Shown here in pieces: positions 55,558 to 63,569 of a stretch of 64,000 nucleotides of DNA. A program made the position numbers and the translations under genes. A model generated the notes under the pieces. That model did not search any database and was not told the DNA's origin. It was given only the letters and a program-made list of their open reading frames with translations. This DNA comes from Nocardia brasiliensis NBRC 14402 (GTDB taxonomy: Bacteria; Actinomycetota; Actinomycetes; Mycobacteriales; Mycobacteriaceae): contig NZ_BAFT02000001.1 in the NCBI RefSeq assembly GCF_000308475.2, forward strand, positions 1 through 64,000, in the 5' to 3' direction. How positions within the stretch are numbered: the first letter of the stretch is position 1; each line of letters opens with the position of its first letter.

Positions 55558-58101
55558 ATGCACGTCGCGCTGTTCACCGACTTCCATCCCGGCACCATGG
55601 GCGGAATCCAGACCTCGGTGCACGCCCAGCGGCGGGGGCTCGAACGCCTCGGCCACCGCGTCACCCTGTTCTGCGCGCCGCTGCCCGGCGCCGCGGCCAC
55701 CGACCCCGATGTGGTGGTGCTGTCCGCGCTGGGCGGTGTGGTGGTGAACGGGTTCGCGATGGTGCTGCCGACCAGGTCGAACGCCCGACTGATCGACGCG
55801 GTGTTCGCTGAGCGGCGCCCGGTCGACGTCGTGCACACCCAGACCACCTACGGCGTCGCCATCGCCGGGTTGCGCGCTGCCCACAGGCACGGCCTTCCGG
55901 TGGTGCACACCGTGCACAGCCGCGACGACGTGTTCATCCAGCACACCTCCCCCGCCCCCTACCTGGCCGCGCTGACCATGCGTGCGCTGCACGGCCGCTT
56001 CGTCGCGCACCCCGAGCGGATGCCGCGCAACGACGAATCCCGGGCGGCCAGGCACGCCTGGCACACCATGGTCGGCCAAGCCCAGGCGGCGGATCGGGTG
56101 ATCGTGCCGACCAACCATTTCGCCGAGCGCCTGCGCGCGCACGGGTTGACTCGTCCGCTGCGGGTGATCTCCAACGGCATCGATGACGCGCTGCTCGATC
56201 GGGCACAGGCCGCCCGCTCGGCCGAAACAGCCGCTGCCGCAACCGGGTCGCTGCGCGTGCTGTGGTGCGCCCGGCTGTCTGCCGAAAAACGGCTATTGGA
56301 GGCGCTCGACGCGGTGGCCGCGGTGCCGAACTGCGAGTTCGACATCTACGGTTCCGGCGATCTCGAGGATCGCGCGCGAGCGGTGATCGACGCGCGCGGA
56401 CTCGGGGCGCGGATACGGCTGCACGGCGCGGTCGACCAAGCCGAGTGCCTTGCCGCGATGGCGAACCACGACGTATTGCTTTTCCCCTCTTCCGGTTTCG
56501 ACACACAGGGTATGGCCCTGCTGGAGGCCGCGGCGATGCGGCTTCCGGTGGTCTACTGCGATCCCGATCTGGCCGAGACCGTGCCCGAGGGCGGCGGAAT
56601 CCGCACCGGCGACCCGTCGGTGGCCGCGATCGCGGCCACGCTGCGGGAATTGGCCGACGACCCCGACCTGCTGGCGCCGATGCGCAAAATCCTCGCCGAG
56701 CACACCGAATCCGCGCGTCAGTCCCGGCTGACCGAGTCGATCCTGGACGTGTATGCCGCTGCCACACAGCAGGTTCCGGACGTGCCCACCGCGCCGGGAC
56801 GGCTGCCGCTGATCGGTCACACGGCGGTCGCGCTGCGCGACGGATTGCGTTTCGTCACCTCGCTGGCCGAACTCGGGCCGATCGTGCGGATCTATCTCGG
56901 CCCGCGCCCGGCCTACCTGCTCACCACCCCGGAGCTGGTCCGCGCGGTGGGTTTCGGCGAGGCAGGGCAGTTCCACCGCGAGGAGTTGCGCGAGGCGATC
57001 GCAGAGGTCATCCGCGAGGCGTCCAATGTGCTCAGCGGCAAACCGCACGAGCTCCGCCGCCGGTTGATCGCGCCCGCACTGCGACAACGTCGTTTGAACG
57101 AATATGCCGTGGTCGCAGCGGATCTCGCGAATACCTGGTCGGCGGCGCTGCGCCCCGGACAGCAACTCGATCTCGCCGACGAGGCCCATCGCGTGGTGCT
57201 CGACATCATCTCCTCGACCCTGTTCACCGCGGACTTCGGCGCGCGCGCCAAACGCGAAGTGCAACAGAGCATCCCGTGGCTGCTCGGTCAGGTCATCCAG
57301 CGGGCCGCGCTGCCGCCGCCGGTGCGCCGGATGCGGGCGCTGGCGAACCGCCGCTTCGCGCGCACGGCGCACCGGCTGCGCACCCAGATCGGTGCGGTGG
57401 TCGCCGAATACCGCCGTGCCGACCGTGATTTCCACGATGTGCTGTCAGAGTTGGTCCGCCATCGCGACCCGGAGACCGGCGTCCGGCTCTCCGACGAAGA
57501 GATCATCGATGAGCTGCTGCTGATGCTCGCCGCCGGCGTCGGCTCGACCGCGTCGATCCTCGGCTGGGTGTGGCACGAGATCATGCGCCAACCCCGGATC
57601 GCCGATGAAATACGCAGGGAGCTGGACGATTTCGTGGGCGCCGGGCCGGTCACCGCCGAGCACGTCACGCGACTGCCGTACCTGCGCTCGGTCATCCAAG
57701 AGACGCTGCGCTTCTGGGGCCCGTGGGTCAGCACGCAGACCGCGGACGGCCCCGTCACGCTGGGCGAGACGACCCTGCCCGACGGCGCGACGGTGGTGTT
57801 CAGCCCGTATCTGATCCACCACAACCCGCACTACTATCCCGATCCCGAAACCTTCGACCCCGACCGCTGGTTCCCCGACCGAGTCGAGGAGATCGACAAG
57901 AAGGCGATCCTGCCGTTCGGCGTCGGCAACCGGCACTGCCCCGGCAGCAACTTCGCCCTGATGACCATCACCCTGGCCACCGCCGCCCTGTTCACTCACT
58001 GGCAGCCGGTCCCTGACCCGCTCTACCAGGTCACCGCATCGAACCGCGATTTCGTGCCCGCACCGTCCCGGATCCCGGTGGTCTTGCATCTCGCTCCGTA
58101 A
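55558..58101 (+). CDS. Glycosyltransferase family 4 - cytochrome P450 fusion
   Basis: One uninterrupted 847-residue frame holds two full enzymes. Residues 1-400 form a GT-B glycosyltransferase of family 4: MGGIQTSVHAQRRGLERLGH, HTVHSRDD, ISNGIDD, LWCARLSAEKRL and a D315-x7-E323 motif where most GT4 enzymes have E-x7-E. From about 406 a complete P450 begins with the Pro-rich hinge VPTAPGRLPLIGHT. It has the I-helix AAGVGSTA (T664), EXXR as ETLR (E715, R718), FDPDRWFPDR and the heme loop FGVGNRHCPG with ligand C794. There is no membrane anchor. It plausibly hydroxylates and glycosylates the same hydrophobic molecule. Such a fusion is not one I know. Confidence 0.88.
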   Translation: MHVALFTDFHPGTMGGIQTSVHAQRRGLERLGHRVTLFCAPLPGAAATDPDVVVLSALGGVVVNGFAMVLPTRSNARLIDAVFAERRPVDVVHTQTTYGVAIAGLRAAHRHGLPVVHTVHSRDDVFIQHTSPAPYLAALTMRALHGRFVAHPERMPRNDESRAARHAWHTMVGQAQAADRVIVPTNHFAERLRAHGLTRPLRVISNGIDDALLDRAQAARSAETAAAATGSLRVLWCARLSAEKRLLEALDAVAAVPNCEFDIYGSGDLEDRARAVIDARGLGARIRLHGAVDQAECLAAMANHDVLLFPSSGFDTQGMALLEAAAMRLPVVYCDPDLAETVPEGGGIRTGDPSVAAIAATLRELADDPDLLAPMRKILAEHTESARQSRLTESILDVYAAATQQVPDVPTAPGRLPLIGHTAVALRDGLRFVTSLAELGPIVRIYLGPRPAYLLTTPELVRAVGFGEAGQFHREELREAIAEVIREASNVLSGKPHELRRRLIAPALRQRRLNEYAVVAADLANTWSAALRPGQQLDLADEAHRVVLDIISSTLFTADFGARAKREVQQSIPWLLGQVIQRAALPPPVRRMRALANRRFARTAHRLRTQIGAVVAEYRRADRDFHDVLSELVRHRDPETGVRLSDEEIIDELLLMLAAGVGSTASILGWVWHEIMRQPRIADEIRRELDDFVGAGPVTAEHVTRLPYLRSVIQETLRFWGPWVSTQTADGPVTLGETTLPDGATVVFSPYLIHHNPHYYPDPETFDPDRWFPDRVEEIDKKAILPFGVGNRHCPGSNFALMTITLATAALFTHWQPVPDPLYQVTASNRDFVPAPSRIPVVLHLAP

Positions 58102-58138
58102 CCGATGAGATCCGCGACGTCTCGCCGTCAGAACAGGT

Positions 58139-58669
58139 ATGCACACCAAGAATCTCGCAGACCTCTACTCGCTGCCCGCGCTGGAATGGTCGAGCGTGCG
58201 GGCGAAGCTCGAACAGAACATCCCGCAGGCGCCCGACACCGGCGGTCCGAACCGGCACTCCTATTGGCTGACGACCCTCGATCCTGATGGCAGTCCGCAC
58301 ATGACCGCGGTGGGCGCGCTGTGGCTCGACGGCGCGGTCGTGTTCACGACCGGCGCGCGAAGCCGCAAGGGCTGCAATCTCGCTCGTGATCCGCGCTGCG
58401 CGGTCAGCCTCTCGCTGCATGACTTCGATCTGGTCATCGAGGGGACGGCGAGTCAGGTCACCGACCCGGCGGTGGTGGCCGAGGTCGCCGCGAAGTACGC
58501 CGCGGACGGGTGGCCCGCCGCCCCCGACGCGACCGGGCAGGCGCTCACCGCCGAGTACAGCGCGCCGTCGGCGGGACCGCCGCCATGGCACGTCTACCGG
58601 ATCACCGCGCGGTCGGCGACGGCCCTGTCCATGGTGGAACCCGGCGGCGCGACCCGCTGGACGTTCTGA
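58139..58669 (+). CDS. Pyridoxamine-5'-phosphate-oxidase-like (split beta-barrel) protein
   Basis: This 176-residue flavin- or F420-binding family protein includes SYWLTTLDPDGSPHMTAVGA, the central VVFTTGARSRKGCNLARDPR and the C-terminal HVYRITARSATALSM. The RxxKxxNLxxDPR segment is the usual cofactor-phosphate contact of F420/FMN-binding PPOX proteins. It starts 37 bases after the GT4-P450 fusion and may act on the same product. The exact cofactor cannot be decided from sequence alone. Confidence 0.8.
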   Translation: MHTKNLADLYSLPALEWSSVRAKLEQNIPQAPDTGGPNRHSYWLTTLDPDGSPHMTAVGALWLDGAVVFTTGARSRKGCNLARDPRCAVSLSLHDFDLVIEGTASQVTDPAVVAEVAAKYAADGWPAAPDATGQALTAEYSAPSAGPPPWHVYRITARSATALSMVEPGGATRWTF

Positions 58670-58851
58670 GCGCATCGCCCCGGCCGCGCCCGGATCGCCC
58701 TGCCGAGCGGATACGGACCACGTACGCTACGTGGGGCGCGTTGTTCACAGCGCACCAGCGCGGAGCTCGGTGAGCACTGGTGCGGCGACGGCGCCGGCAC
58801 GGGTACCGCGCTGATCCGGCGGTGCCGACCGTCGAGGGGATGGAGCCACCC

Positions 58852-59946
58852 ATGGCACCCGGGCAATCGAGAGTTCCGCCGCAGGTGGTGGTCCGCGCCG
58901 TCGAACTGATCCGCTACGGGGTGGCGGTCGCCTATCGCAAGCTGGTACCCGGCCATATCGCGGTGATGGAACTGCTCGCCGCCGGATGGCTCACCCAGGC
59001 GATCCACGCCGCCGCCGAACTCGGCATCGCCGACGCGCTCGCGGACGGCCCGCGCAGCGGGGCCGACCTGGCCGAACAGGTCGGAGCCGACGAGGACGGG
59101 CTGCACCGGCTGCTGCGCCTGCTCATCGCCTACGGCATCTTCGCCCGTCGCCGCGACGGCAGGTATGCGCTCACGCCGATGGGCAAGGCATTGCGCCGCG
59201 ACAGTGCCGTTTCGCTGCGCGACGCGGCGCTGTTCTTCGGCTCCGCACTGCACCGCGACCACTGGTCGCACCTGGTCGACGCGGTGCGTACCGGTAAGCC
59301 GGTCGGCCAAGCGCTGCACGGTATGTCGTTCTTCGAGCACGTGCAGGCCAACCGCGAACTCGGCAGGCTCTTCGACAACGCGATGACCAGCATCGGCACC
59401 CTCTCGCTCGGGCCGCTGCTCGCCGCCTACGATTTCACCCGCTTCGGCACCGTCGTCGATATCGGCGGCGGAGAGGGCACGCTCATCGCCGAAATCTTGC
59501 GCAGCGCACCGGAATCCACCGGCGTCCTGTTCGATCTACCCGAGGTCGCCGAGGCCGCGGCCGACCATCTCGCCGCGCGCGGTGTGGCCGAGCGGTGCAC
59601 CATCGAGCGCGGCTCGTTCTTCGACACGGTGCCGCAGGGCGGCGACGTCTACATCCTCAAGCACATCCTGCACGACTGGCCGGAAGAGGATGCGGGACGC
59701 ATCTTGCGCGCGGTCCGCGCGGCGATGAAACCCGATGCGCGCCTGGTGATCGTCGAACTGGTGCTGCCGGAGAACAATCACCCGCACCCGGGCAAGTTCG
59801 TGGATCTGGAGATGCTGGTGAACGTCGGCGGGCGCGAACGCACGGCCGCGGAGTATCGAGAGTTCTTGGCGCGCTATGGGTTCACCTTGCAGCGGGTGAT
59901 CCCGACGGTGTCGCCGGACAATATTCTCGAGGCCGTACCGAGCTGA
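58852..59946 (+). CDS. SAM-dependent O-methyltransferase (acetylserotonin OMT type)
   Basis: This is 364 residues from the ATG at 58852, which has GGAG eight bases before it. An N-terminal dimerisation winged helix includes GWLTQAIHAAAELGIADALA and LHRLLRLLIAYGIFAR. The Rossmann methyltransferase part has VVDIGGGEGTL, LFDLPEV, KHILHDWPEEDA (catalytic His-Asp) and the C-terminal RTAAEYREFLARYGF. This class methylates hydroxyls on small aromatic or polyketide-like molecules. It follows the P450 fusion on the same strand, fitting a tailoring role. Confidence 0.88.
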   Translation: MAPGQSRVPPQVVVRAVELIRYGVAVAYRKLVPGHIAVMELLAAGWLTQAIHAAAELGIADALADGPRSGADLAEQVGADEDGLHRLLRLLIAYGIFARRRDGRYALTPMGKALRRDSAVSLRDAALFFGSALHRDHWSHLVDAVRTGKPVGQALHGMSFFEHVQANRELGRLFDNAMTSIGTLSLGPLLAAYDFTRFGTVVDIGGGEGTLIAEILRSAPESTGVLFDLPEVAEAAADHLAARGVAERCTIERGSFFDTVPQGGDVYILKHILHDWPEEDAGRILRAVRAAMKPDARLVIVELVLPENNHPHPGKFVDLEMLVNVGGRERTAAEYREFLARYGFTLQRVIPTVSPDNILEAVPS

Positions 59947-59976
59947 ATTCGTTCGCCGCGTACGCCTGCCGGATGT

Positions 59977-60579
59977 CTACTCGGCGGTCAACGCACCACC
60001 GACCACCGCGGTCACCACCCGCATGACGGCGGCGGTATCCGGCGGCGGTCCCGTGCGGTCGGCGAACAGCAGGTGCCCCGTGCCGATCAAAGCGGGTGCG
60101 AGCGCGTCGATATCGGCATTCTCCGCAATCCGGCCGTGCACGCGTTCAGCGGCGAGATACTCCGCCAGCATCGCCGTCGCCTCCGACAGCAGCGGCAGCC
60201 CGGTCGACCAGCGGTGACGTAGCCTGGCGCGCAACTCGTCCCGGAACGTGACCAGGCCGACGATCGCCACCGCGACCGTCTCGAATATCGATGTCAGTGC
60301 GTCCGAGAGGTTTTCGACGACAGAGCCGGTGCCCGCCGACACATACAGTGCGGCCGAGAGCTGTTCCAACTCGGCGACACGATCCAGCACCAGCTCGGCC
60401 AGGAAGTCGTCGAAGTCGGCGAAATGCCGGTGCAGCACGCCTTTCGCACACCCGGCCTCGGTGGTGACCGCCCGACTGGTCAGTGCGCTCGGCCCATCCC
60501 GGCGCATGATCCGTTCGGCGGCGTCGAACAACTGTGCGCGCACGTCACGCATGGCGACTCCCGTTGGCACCGTGTACAT
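59977..60579 (-). CDS. TetR-family repressor
   Basis: This is 200 residues (or 191 from the ATG at 60552). The N-terminal TetR helix-turn-helix includes AQLFDAAERIMRRDGPSALT, then CAKGVLHRHFADFDDFLAEL. The C-terminal ligand domain is helical and unassigned. It diverges from a frameshifted methyltransferase gene, and two palindromes at 60611-60627 and 60632-60649 lie between them, the natural operators. It should repress that gene and itself. Confidence 0.87.
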   Translation of the reverse strand: MYTVPTGVAMRDVRAQLFDAAERIMRRDGPSALTSRAVTTEAGCAKGVLHRHFADFDDFLAELVLDRVAELEQLSAALYVSAGTGSVVENLSDALTSIFETVAVAIVGLVTFRDELRARLRHRWSTGLPLLSEATAMLAEYLAAERVHGRIAENADIDALAPALIGTGHLLFADRTGPPPDTAAVMRVVTAVVGGALTAE

Positions 60580-60610
60580 CTCCCTTCATCAGTCGAAGCC
60601 ACCCTTGCCG

Positions 60611-60649
60611 AGTGGGCGCTTGCCCATTTACAGTGGGCACATGCCCACT
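60611..60649. promoter_or_regulatory. Twin TetR-type operators
   Basis: The first dyad is AGTGGGCGCTTGCCCAT (60611-60627). The second, AGTGGGCACATGCCCACT (60632-60649), is an exact 8-2-8 palindrome. Their centres are about 21 bases apart, two helical turns, so dimers would bind the same face. The second covers the methyltransferase start codon (60641). Confidence 0.7.
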
Positions 60650-61461
60650 ATACCGTCGGGGCAATCGCCCTCCCCTCAGCTCGAGTCCCATCGAGTCCGC
60701 GCGATCGCGGAATCATTCGGTATCGATGCCGCGCGCTACGACCGGTGCCGTCCGCGCTATCCCGCAGAACTCGTCGCGGCGGTCGTCGACGCCAGTCCAG
60801 GACCGCGCGTCCTCGATATCGGCACCGGCACCGGCATCGTCGCACGCCAGTTCCAAGCCGCCGGCTGCACCGTCCTCGGCGTCGAACCCGATAACGCATG
60901 GCCGAATTCGCACGTCACCGGGGCGCCGAGGTCGAAGTGTCCACCTTCGAGAGGTGGGACCCGGCCGGGCGCAGCTTCGACGCCGCCGTCGCCGGGCAGA
61001 CCTGGCACTGGGTCGATCCCGTCGCGGGCGCGCACAAGGCGGCCGATGCCCTGCGGCCGGGCGGCACCCTCGCCCTTTTCTGGAACGTGCAACAACCACC
61101 GCCTGAACTGGAACAGGCACTCGCCGAGGTCTTCCGCCGCGTGGTGCCGGAATCCCCCATCGCGCACCTGCCCAAAGTATCCAGCGTCGAGATCTACACG
61201 GCGATGTGCGACAAAGCTGCCGACGGTATCCGCGGAACAGCCGCGTTCGACGAGCCGCGACAGCAACGTTTCGAGTGGACCCAGCGCTATACCCGCGACG
61301 AATGGTTGGACTACTCCGCCACCACCGGCGCCACGACCCGCCTGGCACCGGCTGTACTGGACGAGGTGCTCGCCGGCCTCGGCGCGGTCATCGATCGAAC
61401 GGGAGGCGATTTCGTCTGCCGATACACGACCGTCATGGTCACCGCGACCAGAGCAGATTGA
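60641..61461 (+). pseudogene. Class I SAM methyltransferase with a one-base frameshift
   Basis: The first 85 codons (frame of the ATG at 60641) give FGIDAARYDRCRPRYPAELV and the SAM loop VLDIGTGTG, up to GVEPDNA. The rest (AEFARHRGAEVEVSTFERW, FDAAVAGQTWHWVD, then ALRPGGTLALFWN) is in the next frame from about 60898. Adding one base after GATAACGC near 60896 would restore a continuous protein of about 273 residues. Each half is well conserved, so the lesion is recent, a sequencing error, or a programmed shift. The protein lacks identity beyond the YcgJ/UbiE-like class. Confidence 0.75.
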
Positions 61462-61573
61462 TTGCTCGTATTGTTCGCCGACCGGCTATCCGATCTCTGG
61501 CCCCCGACATCCTTACGCCTCGTTACAGTCTCGGAAAACACCGATCACACCGTGCGACGAGATCGAGGAACCG

Positions 61574-61912
61574 ATGACCACAACCATCACAGACGAGCAG
61601 ATCCAACAGCTGGCCGCCTCCGCAAAGCCCTACAGCGTCGCCATTCTGCACTGGGGCCCGCAACGACACATGGACGGCGCCGCCGCAACCGAACTCGAAC
61701 ACCAGCGCCGCATGGTGACGCTGCGCGCCGACGGCATCATCGCCATCCTCTGCCCGGTCGTCTCCGACACCGTGGCCGGCATCGCCATCATGACCGTGGC
61801 ACCGGAGGAAGCCGAAGAAGTCATGAACGCGGACCCCTGCGTCCAGGCCCAGATGATGCACTGCGAAGTCCACCCCTGCCTCAGCTTCCCCGGCGACACC
61901 CTCCCCGCCTGA
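61574..61912 (+). CDS. YCII-like small protein
   Basis: This is 112 residues from the ATG at 61574 with GAGGAA before it. The sequence (PYSVAILHWGPQRHMDGA, then HQRRMVTLRADGIIAILCPV and the C-terminal DPCVQAQMMHCEVHPC) resembles the dimeric ferredoxin-like YCII family, whose members are small enzymes or ligand binders with a His/Asp pair. It is unusually rich in Cys, His and Met. It follows the broken methyltransferase by 112 bases. The family assignment is tentative. Confidence 0.65.
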   Translation: MTTTITDEQIQQLAASAKPYSVAILHWGPQRHMDGAAATELEHQRRMVTLRADGIIAILCPVVSDTVAGIAIMTVAPEEAEEVMNADPCVQAQMMHCEVHPCLSFPGDTLPA

Positions 61913-61980
61913 CCGGCTCGTTCGGGCAGTGGCGGGTAGGGATACGCGCAACGTGCTTCTCACGCTCGCCCCGGGTATGG

Positions 61981-62202
61981 ATGACCGTCGCCACCGGTGT
62001 GATCGCCGCGAAAGACAAGGCGGCCGAGTGGGTGGTGGATCGGGTCGCGCCGGAGCACCGGCCGGTGTTCGCTCATGCGCGAGCCGTGTACCTGGGTGCG
62101 GCCGAGGAGAATTGGGCAGGGCAGGCGGCACAGCTCGAGCGGACCGCCCGGACGCTGCGTGCCGGGATCGAGCAGGCCGCCGCGGAATACGAGGCGTCCT
62201 GA
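61981..62202 (+). CDS. Small helical hypothetical protein
   Basis: This encodes 73 residues (MTVATGVIAAKDKAAEWVVD, then GAAEENWAGQAAQLERTART and GIEQAAAEYEAS). It is predicted helical and amphipathic, with no signal peptide. The frame is regular and the composition protein-like, but the start is uncertain and no family is recognised. It converges with the small secreted protein gene six bases away. Confidence 0.45.
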   Translation: MTVATGVIAAKDKAAEWVVDRVAPEHRPVFAHARAVYLGAAEENWAGQAAQLERTARTLRAGIEQAAAEYEAS

Positions 62203-62208
62203 GGACGA

Positions 62209-62553
62209 TTACCTCGGCGTCACGAAAGCCCGCGTGGTGATGCCGAGGGTGTCGTCGGAGATGCAGGACGCGCGCATCGGCTGGCCGACCGCGGACGGCA
62301 CCGATGCGGTGCCCGAGTAGGCGCCGAAGATCTGGCCGTCGGGCGTGCTGGGCGTCATCAACCCGAGGCATTCGACCTCGAGCGCGGACGCACCGTCACC
62401 GTCGTGGCACCGCGCGACGGCGTCGGTGACCCCCGGCTCGACGTAGCACGCGGCGGGATCTGCATGCGCAGACCCCGAACCCGCGATCAGTAGCCCGGAG
62501 GCGAGCGTGACCAGACAGCCGCCTCCACCGATACGCCGCAGCAGGGTCCTCAC
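62209..62553 (-). CDS. Small secreted protein with four cysteines
   Basis: This is 114 residues from GTG 62553, preceded by GGAGGAAAGGA. A basic start (VRTLLRRIGGGG) and a hydrophobic core ending in SGSAHADP form a signal peptide cut near residue 32. The mature part has cysteines in ACYVEPG, ARCHDG, VECLGL and ASCISD, likely two disulfides. It resembles small exported DUF-type proteins common in mycolata. Function unknown. Confidence 0.75.
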   Translation of the reverse strand: MRTLLRRIGGGGCLVTLASGLLIAGSGSAHADPAACYVEPGVTDAVARCHDGDGASALEVECLGLMTPSTPDGQIFGAYSGTASVPSAVGQPMRASCISDDTLGITTRAFVTPR

Positions 62554-62654
62554 AGCAATCCTTTCCTCCGCGTTACATCGCCCGAAGCTCCGATCGTCCC
62601 TGGTGTCGCACCGGAACGGCGGCCGACACGACGAGGCGCACCGGCACGAGTTCG

Positions 62655-63569
62655 CTACGGCAGGATCGAAGCCTGCGCGACCAGGGTGAGATACAGCGTC
62701 AGGATGAACAGCACGGCGGGCCCGAACGGATAGTCGATCCGCGCCGAGCGCAGGAACTTCCACGCGCCGAACCCGGGCAGCACCAGCAAAACCATCGGCA
62801 CCCACGCGATCAGTGACCCGGGTGCCGGGAAATCCCATGGCCGGACCAGCAAGATATCGCACAGCACCGCGACCACCGCGCACAACAGCATCGCCGCGAC
62901 ACTCCCGTTGGCGCCCAGCGCATTCGAGTACAGCATCTCGCCGGGACGACGTTCCCGCGAAGTCTTCCTGGCGAATTCGAATTGCAGGAACGCGCCCGCG
63001 AAGATGACGGCGACCGCCGCGGCCTGCCAGTGCGCCCGCACCTCGCCGGTGTCGATGGCCGAGACCACCACGTAGCCGGTGACGAGCAGTTGCACCGGAT
63101 ACGTGACGATCAGGTTCACCATGATGGCGTCGCGCACCGTGCGGAACCCGCGTTCCAGGCCCCACAGCGCCAGCCCGTAAGCCATTGCCACCGCGATCAT
63201 CACGGCCGAGCCGACGGACAGCGCCAGGCTGCCCGCGATCGCGCCGGCCGCGATGACGCCCATCGCGATCCGCAGCTCCACGGCGCTCACCGCCCCGGTC
63301 ACCAGCGGCCGGTCCGGATTGTGCACCCGGTCGTACTCGAGGTCCTTCTGCTCGTCGACCATGCGCAGGTACAGCAGCACGAACGCCACGACGACGATCC
63401 GGACGACGGTGGCACCGGTCGGCCGCCACGCCGAATCCGGCTGTGTCACCAGCGAAGCCGTGCCTTCCAAGGCCAGCACCCACAGCACGCCGTACAGCAG
63501 ATAGTGCGGTTTGTACATCACCGCGGCGAACCGCGCTATCCGCGCGACCGAGACCAGTGGGTTGGTCAC
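62655..63569 (-). CDS. UbiA-family prenyltransferase-like membrane protein
   Basis: This is 304 residues from GTG 63569, which overlaps the nitroreductase stop by four bases (GTGA). It has seven to nine hydrophobic helices. The first Asp-rich motif of UbiA enzymes appears as MVDEQKDLEYDRVHNPDRPL, in the expected loop after helix 2; the second is weaker (FEFARKTSRERRPGE). It should move an isoprenoid chain onto an acceptor, or be a non-canonical relative. The tight coupling to a nitroreductase-fold gene suggests a shared quinone-like or flavin-linked pathway. Confidence 0.75.
   Translation of the reverse strand: MTNPLVSVARIARFAAVMYKPHYLLYGVLWVLALEGTASLVTQPDSAWRPTGATVVRIVVVAFVLLYLRMVDEQKDLEYDRVHNPDRPLVTGAVSAVELRIAMGVIAAGAIAGSLALSVGSAVMIAVAMAYGLALWGLERGFRTVRDAIMVNLIVTYPVQLLVTGYVVVSAIDTGEVRAHWQAAAVAVIFAGAFLQFEFARKTSRERRPGEMLYSNALGANGSVAAMLLCAVVAVLCDILLVRPWDFPAPGSLIAWVPMVLLVLPGFGAWKFLRSARIDYPFGPAVLFILTLYLTLVAQASILP

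Noticed and set aside
60248..60640. N-terminal extension of the methyltransferase frame
   Set aside because: It is antisense to the TetR gene; the ATG at 60641 within the operator fits the family start.
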